NCBI GenBank assembly: GCA_934615235.1
Contig: CAKTTL010000123.1
Span: 1-7,175 of the forward strand
DNA: 7,175 nucleotides
Source of the DNA: an uncultured Clostridia bacterium
Lineage (GTDB): Bacteria > Bacillota > Clostridia > Christensenellales > Aristaeellaceae
Reading direction: 5' to 3'
The notes under the pieces are model-generated. The model searched no databases. It had not been told where the DNA came from and was given only the letters and a program-made list of their open reading frames with translations. Made by a program: the position numbers and the translations under genes. Every line of letters starts with the position of its first letter. Position 1 is the stretch's first letter. Below are positions 1 to 5,294 of this stretch, piece after piece.

Positions 1-66
1 CTTATGTATATCTGCGAAAAAAAGCGCCGGGTGGCAGCACGGCGAAGCGGCTTTCTGGAAGGGGAG
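1..66 (-). repeat. 66-bp direct repeat, copy A (decayed terminator module)
   Basis: This stretch matches 145-210 at 63 of 66 positions with no gaps; the differences are at 32, 35 and 39. It contains a run of seven A and then an imperfect hairpin (25-44). On the minus strand this reads as a hairpin followed by U7. Two of the three changes weaken the stem relative to copy B: one pair becomes a mismatch and another a T-G wobble. The repeat begins at the window edge and may extend further left. It is either a duplicated terminator or one member of an intergenic repeat family. Confidence 0.8.
17..44 (-). terminator. Weakened second terminator in copy A
   Basis: On the minus strand a stem of five GC pairs, then one mismatch, a GC pair and a wobble pair, with a 4-base loop, is followed by C and seven T. 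It lies downstream of the terminator at 161-188 in the same orientation. It could act as a backup terminator for the kinase-galM-hydrolase operon, but it should be weaker than copy B. Confidence 0.5.
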
Positions 67-113
67 GGAACGCTGGGGGAAACCCCTTTCGGAAAGGAAA
101 ACTGCTTTTTACG

Positions 114-144
114 CCGTCCGCCCCTCGGAGGGAGGGGCGGGCGG
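114..144. repeat. GC-rich inverted repeat between the two terminator copies
   Basis: The 13-base arms 114-126 and 132-144 pair completely apart from one G-T wobble, around a 5-base loop. Neither side has a T run directly after the stem, so it is not a typical intrinsic terminator. It directly abuts the start of copy B at 145. The rest of 67-113 holds no recognisable gene; it contains what looks like a decayed hairpin (CCTTT/AAAGG around 97-107). Confidence 0.6.
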
Positions 145-210
145 CTTATGTATATCTGCGAAAAAAAGCGCCGGGCGGTAGCCCGGCGAAGCGGCTTTCT
201 GGAAGGGGAG
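145..210 (-). repeat. 66-bp direct repeat, copy B (intact terminator module)
   Basis: This is the second copy of the module at 1-66, offset by exactly 144 bases. It contains the perfect terminator hairpin at 169-188 and its U tract. The match continues past the hairpin on both sides (CTTATGTATATCTGCG before it, GCGGCTTTCTGGAAGGGGAG after), so the duplicated unit is larger than a terminator alone. Confidence 0.8.
161..188 (-). terminator. Rho-independent terminator of the kinase-galM-hydrolase operon
   Basis: On the minus strand the arms CGCCGGGC and GCCCGGCG (188-181 and 176-169) pair perfectly over 8 bp around a 4-base loop. They are followed by C and seven T (167-161). It lies about 75 bases after the stop of the C26 hydrolase gene and is in the right orientation to end that operon. 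Confidence 0.88.
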
Positions 211-211
211 C

Positions 212-253
212 GCGAGGGGGAACCTCTTTCTCCTGAAAGAGGTTCCCCCTCGC
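212..253. repeat. 19-bp perfect stem-loop just after the hydrolase gene
   Basis: Arms 212-230 and 235-253 are exact reverse complements around the 4-base loop TCCT. The stem begins 9 bases past the stop codon at 263-265. It has no T tract, so by itself it is more like a 3'-end stabilising or REP-type stem-loop than a terminator. Its centre, CTTTC-TCCT-GAAAG, matches the centre of the hairpin at 3372-3401 (CTTTC-TTCT-GAAAG), which also follows a gene end. Confidence 0.8.
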
Positions 254-262
254 CGTTCCTCG

Positions 263-955
263 TCACCTGCACAGTTCTTCGAATAGCTTCTCGTGAACCG
301 AGTCTACTTCAGGGTGGAACTGAACGGCGAGCATGGTATCGTTTTCGACGCCCTCGATGCAGCCGTCGTCGGTTTGCGCGCAAAGGCGCAGGCCGGCGGG
401 GACGTGATCGGCGCGATAGTTGTGCATGGACGCGCCGAGGGTTGAATCGGCGCCGAGGATGCGGGCGAGGCGCGAATCCGGCGCAATGCGGACGGGATGC
501 TTGACCGCGTCGACGGTGGCGCGGGTCAGGTGCACGTCCCAGTGATGCGCGACGGGGCGGGTGAAGAAATATTTTTCGCGCTTCAGCGCGGAAAAAAGAT
601 CGACCGCGCCGCCGTGCAGGCCGCGCTTTTCGGCTTCCTCGCGAATCATGTAATAGGCGCAGACGGCCTGCAGGCCGAGGCACACGCCCAGCAGCGGCTT
701 GCCCGTCTGCGCCGCGTGCTCGACAGCCTGAATATGATACGGCCAAATTTTGCGGCCGCCGCACAGCAGGAGCGCGTCGCAGCTTTCCAGCGCGCCGGGC
801 GCGAGCGTGCCGTCGACCGACAGAAGGCCGACGGGCACGCCGCCCGCCTCGGCGACGCGCCGGACATAGCTGTTGACGAAGACGTAGTTATCCTGATACG
901 GATCGTCGTTTTCGAAAAGCCGCGCCGTGGGCACTACGCCGATGATTTTGCTCAT
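263..955 (-). CDS. Class I glutamine amidotransferase-like hydrolase (peptidase C26, gamma-glutamyl-GABA hydrolase type)
   Basis: A 230-residue cytoplasmic protein of the C26 family, which includes PuuD-type gamma-glutamyl-GABA hydrolases and folate gamma-glutamyl hydrolases. Seen in the sequence: LLLCGG (62-67) leading to the oxyanion-strand region; the nucleophile elbow GVCLGLQ with Cys92; SMHNYRADHV, the family's SxHxQ-like segment, with Tyr where Gln is common; and FHPE with His214 and Glu216. Together these give a full Cys-His-Glu triad. Length is normal for the family (about 230-250). The ATG at 955-953 overlaps the galM stop as ATGA. No strong ribosome binding site precedes it, so coupled translation is likely. 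It is the last gene of the kinase-galM-hydrolase operon. The substrate cannot be told: gamma-glutamyl amines (putrescine pathway), gamma-glutamyl peptides or folate polyglutamates are all possible. No other putrescine-pathway gene is visible. Confidence 0.88.
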   Translation of the reverse strand: MSKIIGVVPTARLFENDDPYQDNYVFVNSYVRRVAEAGGVPVGLLSVDGTLAPGALESCDALLLCGGRKIWPYHIQAVEHAAQTGKPLLGVCLGLQAVCAYYMIREEAEKRGLHGGAVDLFSALKREKYFFTRPVAHHWDVHLTRATVDAVKHPVRIAPDSRLARILGADSTLGASMHNYRADHVPAGLRLCAQTDDGCIEGVENDTMLAVQFHPEVDSVHEKLFEELCR

Positions 956-2010
956 TCGGCGAAGAAGCGGTATTCGGTGCGGGTATCGTATTTTTCGCCG
1001 GCCTTCAGCACGCAGGTGGGGAAGTCCGGATTATGGATGGCGTCCGGGTAATGCTGCGTTTCCAGGCACAGGCCCTGGCGCGCGACGTAGGGCTTGCCCA
1101 GCTTGCCGGGGGTGTTGCCGGAGATGGCGTTTCCGCCGTAGAACTGCACGCCGGGCTGATCGGTCCAGGTTTCCATGCGGCGGCCGGTCTTGTCGTCGAA
1201 GATGGTGGCGATATGACGGAAGGAGCCGTCCCAGCCGGCGACGACGAAGTTATGGTCATAGCCGTGGCCGAACTGCAGCTGCTCGCATTCGTCCGTATGG
1301 GAGAGGCCTTCGGCGATAAGCCGCGGCTGGCGCAGATCGAACGGCGTGCCCTCGACGAGCGGCAGATTGCCGGTCGGGATGCAGGCGGCGCTGGAAACCT
1401 CGGTGAAGCGGTCGGCGAGAATCTGGATGCGATGGTTGCAAACGGTTTCGGCGGCCGGGCCTTCGAGGTTGAAATAGACGTGGTTGGTGAGGTTGATGAT
1501 GGTATCCTGATCGCTTTCGGCCTCGTAGTGGATGCCCAGCGCGTTGTCGTCGGAGAAGGTATAGGTGACGGTCACGTGCATCGTGCCGGGATAGCCTTCC
1601 TCGCCGTCGGGGCTGACGATGGACAGCACCAGCTTTTCGCCGTCGATTTTCGCGTCCCAGACCTTTGCATCGAAGCCCTTGTTGCCGCCGTGCAGCGAGT
1701 TTTCGCCGTCGTTTTTGGCGAGGGTGTAGGTTTTGCCGTTCAGTTCAAACGCCGCGCCGCCGATGCGGTTGCCGAAGCGGCCGATGAGCTTGCCCATGTA
1801 GCCGGTGCCGTGAATGATGGTATCGGTCGTGTCATAGCCGAGCGTCACGTCGCCGAGTTTGCCGTCCTTGTCCGGCACATGAATGGACATGATCGTGCCG
1901 CCGAGCGACGAGATTTCAACATACGCGCCCTGCGCGTTTTTCAGCGTAAACTTTTCAACCGCCTTGCCGCAGGGGCAGGCGTCCATGGGCTGTCTGGTAA
2001 TGGTAGTCAT
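952..2010 (-). CDS. galM: Aldose 1-epimerase (mutarotase)
   Basis: A 352-residue enzyme that interconverts alpha and beta anomers of aldoses such as galactose and glucose, normally in the cytoplasm as the entry step to the Leloir pathway. Family motifs seen in order: GRFGNRI (77-83), NSLHGG with His107, NLTNHVYFNL with His177 (the presumed general acid), YDHNF, QFYGGN, and CLETQHYPDAIHNPDF with Glu317 (the presumed general base). All key residues are present and the length is typical. I chose the ATG at 2010-2008 because AAAGGAG lies 7 bases upstream. An upstream in-frame start at 2070 lies within the kinase gene and would add a 20-residue tail (RTAAQTRG...) unlike the family. The ATG overlaps the kinase stop as ATGA, and its own stop overlaps the hydrolase start in the same way. 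No galK, galT or galE is nearby, so the sugar is unknown. Confidence 0.96.
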   Translation of the reverse strand: MTTITRQPMDACPCGKAVEKFTLKNAQGAYVEISSLGGTIMSIHVPDKDGKLGDVTLGYDTTDTIIHGTGYMGKLIGRFGNRIGGAAFELNGKTYTLAKNDGENSLHGGNKGFDAKVWDAKIDGEKLVLSIVSPDGEEGYPGTMHVTVTYTFSDDNALGIHYEAESDQDTIINLTNHVYFNLEGPAAETVCNHRIQILADRFTEVSSAACIPTGNLPLVEGTPFDLRQPRLIAEGLSHTDECEQLQFGHGYDHNFVVAGWDGSFRHIATIFDDKTGRRMETWTDQPGVQFYGGNAISGNTPGKLGKPYVARQGLCLETQHYPDAIHNPDFPTCVLKAGEKYDTRTEYRFFAE

Positions 2011-2897
2011 GTGGTTTCTCCTTTCGTTTGTTCGAGCGGCTGCGCCGCGTGTCTGGGCAGCCGTCCGCAAAATGCGGTGTGGTTTGCGTCCGTCTCGAGC
2101 GTGAGGGTTCCGCCGTATTCGGCGAGGATTTCACGCACGATGGCGAGCCCCTGCCCGCGTTCGCCGCCTTTGGTGGTGAATCCGGGCAGGAATATCTTCT
2201 CGCGGATTTCCGCGGGAATTTCGGGGCCGTTGTTTTCAACGGTGAAGGTCAGCGCGGCGCGGTCTTCGCCGAGGGTGACGGAAAGATGCGGGGCCTGCGT
2301 GTTCTTGAGCGCGTCCAGGCCGTTGTCGATGAGGTTGCCCAGCACGCGGCACATCTCCCAGCCCTGCGCGGGCAGGCCTTCCCAGGCGGAGCGGACGGTT
2401 ACGTCCATCGTCACGCCGCGCTTCTGGGCTTCGGCGATTTTTACGCGCAGGAGCGCGTTTACGGCGGGGCTGGCCGTTTTCAGCTGCGCCGACAGCGCGC
2501 CGACCGAGCCGTACACGCGGTCGATGTATTTCGCGGCTTCGTCCGTCTCGCCCATTTCGACCAGGCCGCCGATGACCTGCAGGTGGTTGCGGAAATCGTG
2601 CCGCTGCGCGCGCAGCGCGCCGTTGAGCGCTTCCAGCTGCGCGTACGCTTCTTCGAGCATCTCGGACTGCTCTTTCACCTTTTCGGCCGAGAGCGCGTTG
2701 CCGATATCGACGATCGCGCCGCAGACGACGAGCAGCGCCGAAACGCACACCAGCGCCGACACGTAGCGCCAGCCGGCGCGCTGCTCGAGGTCGGTGAACA
2801 GCACCAGCAGCGCGATGGCGGCAGCCGCGGCGATTTGCACGGCGTTGATGATGATGGCGTAGCGCGAGGCTTTTTTAAGATCGATATCCCGCCGCAA
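2007..2897 (-). CDS. Membrane sensor histidine kinase, Spo0B/CitA-like (GHKL ATPase)
   Basis: A 296-residue two-component sensor kinase. Two hydrophobic helices (about 14-34 and 44-65) are joined by a loop of about 10 residues, so there is almost no extracellular sensor domain. A predicted coiled coil (about 68-98) leads to the phosphoacceptor H-box HDFRNHLQ with His100, of the Spo0B/CitA/AgrC type. The ATPase domain has an N-box NLIDNGLDAL (188-197; Asn188 and Asn192), G1-like NNGPEIP (222-228), F-box IFLPGFTTK (235-243) and G2 GERGQGLAIV (245-254). All catalytic parts are present. The start is TTG at 2897-2895, supported by GGAGG 5 bases upstream; no in-frame ATG fits. It is the first gene of an operon with galM and a C26 hydrolase. 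No response regulator is adjacent in the window, so it is an orphan as seen here. The ligand is unknown; a membrane or intracellular signal is more likely than a bulky external one. Confidence 0.92.
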   Translation of the reverse strand: MRRDIDLKKASRYAIIINAVQIAAAAAIALLVLFTDLEQRAGWRYVSALVCVSALLVVCGAIVDIGNALSAEKVKEQSEMLEEAYAQLEALNGALRAQRHDFRNHLQVIGGLVEMGETDEAAKYIDRVYGSVGALSAQLKTASPAVNALLRVKIAEAQKRGVTMDVTVRSAWEGLPAQGWEMCRVLGNLIDNGLDALKNTQAPHLSVTLGEDRAALTFTVENNGPEIPAEIREKIFLPGFTTKGGERGQGLAIVREILAEYGGTLTLETDANHTAFCGRLPRHAAQPLEQTKGETT

Positions 2898-3055
2898 ATT
2901 TTCCTCCGCAAAGGCGCATAACGCGCGCCCTTCCCGGACATCCTTCTTTCCGGGAGGACGAAGCGCGCTGCCCGTGACCGATAGATAAGGCTGGCGGCAA
3001 GCTTGCCGTCCGCCTGCGCGGCGGGACGATCGCTCCCGCCGCGGGAGATAATTCC
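2898..3055 (-). promoter_or_regulatory. Long hairpin-rich 5' leader of the kinase operon
   Basis: If transcription starts about 7 bases after the -10 element, the leader is roughly 158 bases. It holds a 10-bp perfect stem (3034-3043 with 3017-3026, 7-base loop), a 14-bp palindrome CGGCAAGCTTGCCG (2995-3008), and a 7-bp stem (2949-2955 with 2932-2938) flanked by matching GCGCGC arms (2963-2968 and 2923-2928). A competing stem GGCGC/GCGCC (2925-2929 with 2913-2917) shares bases with the GCGCGC arm and lies just upstream of the ribosome binding site. I do not recognise a known riboswitch class. No U tract follows these stems, so control of translation or RNA stability fits better than transcription attenuation. 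Confidence 0.5.
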
Positions 3056-3061
3056 AGTCTG

Positions 3062-3090
3062 GTTATAGCAGGTTATCGAGGCGTTGTCAA
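3062..3090 (-). promoter_or_regulatory. Sigma-A promoter of the kinase-galM-hydrolase operon
   Basis: On the minus strand a perfect -35 TTGACA (3090-3085), a 17-base spacer and a -10 TATAAC (3067-3062; five of six consensus bases) point toward the kinase gene. It lies just after the upstream terminator at 3121-3163. The near-consensus quality suggests good basal expression of the operon. Confidence 0.85.
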
Positions 3091-3120
3091 CCATTATTGA
3101 AACATGTGCAGAGGTCAATA

Positions 3121-3163
3121 AAAAAAGCGGATTCCAACCCGAACGGGCAGTGAATCCGCTTTT
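3121..3163 (-). terminator. Rho-independent terminator between the beta-helix gene and the kinase operon
   Basis: The 12-base arms 3152-3163 and 3123-3134 are exact reverse complements. The loop holds a further CCCG/CGGG stem. On the minus strand six T follow the hairpin core, making a strong terminator for transcription arriving from the beta-helix gene. On the plus strand only four T follow, so it may work weakly in both directions. Confidence 0.85.
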
Positions 3164-3188
3164 GCGTTGCGTGTAAAAGTGGCTTTCC

Positions 3189-3352
3189 TAGGGTGTATCT
3201 GAAAAATTCCCTGAGACTCCATCACGGCGTCTTTTCCGCCATTTCTGCGTCGGCAAACCTCGATTTAGCCCCGCTAAACCTTCGGTTTCCCTCCTTGAAC
3301 TGACGAAAAATCCGCTCGTGCTGTCGCCTCTTCCTTTTTCAGATACACCCTA
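3189..3352. mobile_element. MITE-like element, copy 1 (164 bp)
   Basis: The ends are perfect 18-bp terminal inverted repeats, TAGGGTGTATCTGAAAAA at 3189-3206 and its exact complement at 3335-3352. The outermost TA at each end could be a TA target duplication, as in IS630/Tc1-mariner-type transposition, or part of the repeat. The interior has no coding capacity but has a stem TTTAGC-CCC-GCTAAA within AAACC/GGTTT arms. It is the same length as 5127-5290, in the same orientation, and differs at only 5 positions. It is non-autonomous; no transposase is in the window. Confidence 0.88.
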
Positions 3353-3371
3353 GAGAAAGGGATCTGGGTGA

Positions 3372-3401
3372 GGGACCTTCTTTCTTCTGAAAGAAGGTCC
3401 C
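3372..3401. repeat. 13-bp perfect stem-loop after the beta-helix gene
   Basis: Arms 3372-3384 and 3389-3401 are exact reverse complements around the loop TTCT, 25 bases past the stop of the beta-helix gene. No T tract follows on the minus strand; there is a T6 between the stop and the hairpin, which is the wrong side for a terminator. It shares its central sequence and plan with the stem-loop at 212-253, with paired changes further out. Confidence 0.75.
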
Positions 3402-3426
3402 GCCCACAGAAAAAACCGCAATCTCA

Positions 3427-4875
3427 TCAGGCGAGCGAAACGACGGTAATCGTGTATTCGCTGTCGCCCGCGGAGAGGGTGTTGCCGTCGGTATCGAGGA
3501 TGGGTACGCTGCGGCCCTGCACGTCGGTGATTTCACCCTCGGCATGGAGCGTGGTCAGCACGCTGTCGCCGGTGACGATCCATTTCGAGTCCGCGTCCAG
3601 GGAGAGGCTGCAGCTGCCGCTGCCGCCGCTTGCGGCGCAGGATTCATCGTCGATCACCGCGCCGGTGAAGACCGTTCCCTGCGTCAGGGCAAGATCGAGC
3701 GTCGAGATGCTGTCGCAGATAACGAGCCCGTTCATTTCCTGGTCGATCGCGGTGAAGGTGCAGTCCGCGCCGTTCGCGCCGCTCTGGCCCCAGCCGCGCT
3801 CGTTCGCGTTGCCGGTGCAGCGCAGGAAGTATTCGCTGTCCGCGGCCGCTTCGATGGCGACATGGTTGAGGGTGAACTCGCTTTCCGTGTTGGTGGTGTA
3901 GAACAGGCCGCCGTTCGCGGAGGTCAGCGTGCCGCCCTCCATCGTGAACGTACCCTTGCCGACCTCAGAATCGCCGGACATGCTCTGGTAGAGGATTACC
4001 GTCCAGGTGTTATCGTTCTGAGAAAGATCGGGCATGTTGCCGGAGAGGATGCAGTTCTTCAGGCTCACGCTGTTGAGGCCTTCCAGGCAGAGCGCTTCGG
4101 AGCCGGTCGCCGTCAGCGCCGCGTTTTCGATGGAAACATCCGCGGTGACATAGACGGCAGGGGAACCGGAGCCGTTCGAAGTGTACGTCCCGCCGTCGAC
4201 GGTCAGCGTGCCGCCGCCGCGATCGGAGCGAATGGCCGCGGAGGAATTGCCCTGCGTGGTAACGGTTAGGTTGGAGGCGTGCAGCGTGCCGCCGCCTGCG
4301 ACGTGAACGCCGCCCGAGGTATCCTGCTCGGTGGTAATGGTCGTATCGCTGATGTTAAGGACGCCGTCGCCGTAGGCGAACGCGCCTGCGCCGCCGCTTG
4401 CGTCGGTGGCGATTTCGCCGCCGGAGACGGTCAGCGTGCCGCCGGTGACGAGCACGGCCGCGCCTACGCCGTAGAAGCTGGCGCTGTCGCCGCCGCTGGA
4501 GCCGGTTGATTCACGGGTGAGCGTGCTGTCAGTCAGGGTGACGTTTCCGCCGGTCACAAGCAGCGCGTTTTCGTCGTCGCCGGTGGAGGCGATGGTTTCG
4601 CCCGTGATGTCGGTATCCTCCGAAACGGTGCGGACGGCGCTGTAGCTTTCGGGTTTACTGCCGTCACCCGGGCCGCCGGGTCCGCCGTTCCCGCCGGGGC
4701 CGCCTGCGGGCGGTTCGCCTTTTTCTCCGTCCGGCTTCGCAGGCGGTTCTCCCTGGGGCGCGCCCGCGCCGGGCGTTCCCTGCGGCGGTGCGCCGGCGCC
4801 TCCGTTTTCAGCGCCCGCAATCGAAACGCAGAAGATCAGGCAAAACGCAAGCAAAAATGCGATGAATTTTTTCAT
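3427..4875 (-). CDS. Secreted beta-helix repeat protein with Gly/Pro-rich N-terminal linker
   Basis: A 482-residue predicted exported protein. The signal peptide is MKK plus a hydrophobic core, with likely cleavage after Ala-Gly-Ala (20-22). The Cys residues at 12 and 16 lack a proper lipobox, so it is probably not a lipoprotein. Residues 23-75 are a low-complexity Gly/Pro-rich linker. From about 80 to the end, some ten short repeats of about 20-30 residues (GTLTVSGG, GVLNISDT, GTLTVDGG, GTFTMEGG and similar) indicate a right-handed parallel beta-helix, as in adhesin-like or carbohydrate-binding surface proteins. The end has a conserved-looking SKWIVTGDSVLTTL...YTITV segment. There is no LPXTG or S-layer motif, so the mode of cell attachment is unknown. 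The ATG at 4875 gives a standard signal peptide; the ribosome binding site is weak (AGGGA, rather distant). The longer reading frame begins inside a MITE and is rejected. The gene is monocistronic, with its own promoter. Exact function is unknown. Confidence 0.85.
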   Translation of the reverse strand: MKKFIAFLLAFCLIFCVSIAGAENGGAGAPPQGTPGAGAPQGEPPAKPDGEKGEPPAGGPGGNGGPGGPGDGSKPESYSAVRTVSEDTDITGETIASTGDDENALLVTGGNVTLTDSTLTRESTGSSGGDSASFYGVGAAVLVTGGTLTVSGGEIATDASGGAGAFAYGDGVLNISDTTITTEQDTSGGVHVAGGGTLHASNLTVTTQGNSSAAIRSDRGGGTLTVDGGTYTSNGSGSPAVYVTADVSIENAALTATGSEALCLEGLNSVSLKNCILSGNMPDLSQNDNTWTVILYQSMSGDSEVGKGTFTMEGGTLTSANGGLFYTTNTESEFTLNHVAIEAAADSEYFLRCTGNANERGWGQSGANGADCTFTAIDQEMNGLVICDSISTLDLALTQGTVFTGAVIDDESCAASGGSGSCSLSLDADSKWIVTGDSVLTTLHAEGEITDVQGRSVPILDTDGNTLSAGDSEYTITVVSLA

Positions 4876-4918
4876 AATCCGTTCTTCCCTGTCGCTTTGT
4901 TTTCCGGAGCATGGGTTT

Positions 4919-4947
4919 ACTATAACGCCGAAAAATGGCGAGGTTTT
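4919..4947 (-). promoter_or_regulatory. Activator-dependent-looking promoter of the beta-helix gene
   Basis: On the minus strand a -10 element TATAGT (4924-4919) lies about 44 bases before the start codon. The hexamer 17 bases upstream is AAAACC (4947-4942), a poor -35, and it overlaps the nearest of three regulatory repeats. This arrangement is usual where an OmpR/PhoB-type activator substitutes for the -35 contact. The predicted 5' leader is about 37 bases. Confidence 0.6.
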
Positions 4948-4972
4948 GAACGGATTGTGAAGAACAGGTGAA
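4945..4972 (-). promoter_or_regulatory. Triple 11-bp-spaced direct repeat, probable response-regulator binding site
   Basis: Reading the minus strand, the half-sites TTCACC (4972-4967), TTCACA (4961-4956) and TTCAAA (4950-4945) each start exactly 11 bases apart, one helical turn. Tandem half-sites at this spacing, ending at the -35, are characteristic of OmpR/PhoB-family regulators (compare the Bacillus PhoP TTAACA repeats). The regulator itself is not in the window. Confidence 0.65.
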
Positions 4973-5055
4973 AAATATTGCTTTTTGCCCGGAATGGGCC
5001 GAATCGCGCGGGCGAACCGGCTGAACTTCCGAAAATGACGGACGGAAAACAGATG

Positions 5056-5108
5056 AAAAAGCCGCGGGCTGCCGCCCCCCTTCACGGGGAACGCGGCATC
5101 CTGCGGCT
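5056..5108 (-). terminator. Probable folC terminator, beyond the MITE
   Basis: On the minus strand an interrupted long stem (AGCCGC with GCGGCT, TGCCG with CGGCA, CCCC with GGGG, loop GTGAA) is followed by five T (5060-5056; the first T also pairs). It points away from folC and lies 19 bases past the MITE end. The natural reading is that it ended folT-folC before the MITE inserted between gene and terminator. The remaining bases 4973-5055 hold nothing I can recognise. Confidence 0.72.
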
Positions 5109-5126
5109 CAAAACGCGGCAATGTTT

Positions 5127-5290
5127 TAGGGTGTATCTGAAAAATTCCCTGAGACTCCATCACGGCGTCTTTTCTGCCATTTCTGCGTCGGAAAACCTCG
5201 ATTTAGCCCCGCTAAACCTTCGGTTTTCCTCCTTGAACTGACAAAAAATCCGCTCGAGCTGTCGCCTCTTCCTTTTTCAGATACACCCTA
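5127..5290. mobile_element. MITE-like element, copy 2 (164 bp)
   Basis: This is the second copy of the element at 3189-3352: same length, same orientation, 159 of 164 bases identical. It has the same perfect 18-bp terminal inverted repeats (5127-5144 and 5273-5290) and TA at both ends. Here the inner stem is longer: GGAAAACC pairs fully with GGTTTTCC, whereas copy 1 has a C-C mismatch at that place. Its right end is 4 bases from the folC stop codon, so the insertion just spared the gene. Confidence 0.88.
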
Positions 5291-5294
5291 GAAA

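Noticed and set aside
4..504. Plus-strand frame at the left end that translates the 66-bp repeat twice
   Set aside because: The apparent protein repeat (MYICEKKRR) is only the duplicated terminator module read as codons; the rest is antisense to the hydrolase gene.
2011..2070. Earlier galM start at 2070
   Set aside because: It would lie within the kinase gene and add a non-conserved basic tail; the ATG at 2010 has a good ribosome binding site and the ATGA coupling.
1033..2766. 577-codon open frame on the plus strand opposite galM and the kinase
   Set aside because: It is antisense to two genes with complete catalytic motifs, its translation is Ala/Gly/Arg/Val-rich with no recognisable family, and it has no ribosome binding site. 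It is a by-product of high GC content.
3372..3401. Intrinsic terminator for the beta-helix gene
   Set aside because: The stem is strong but no T tract follows it on the minus strand; the U-tract hairpin at 3121-3163 is the better terminator.
3544..4269. 241-codon plus-strand frame opposite the beta-helix gene
   Set aside because: Its composition (Ala, Gly, Arg, Val) mirrors the repetitive opposite strand, and it crosses a gene with a clear signal peptide and repeats.
4876..5163. N-terminal extension of the beta-helix protein by 96 residues
   Set aside because: It would begin inside the MITE, run through the terminator, response-regulator repeats and promoter, and bury the signal peptide.
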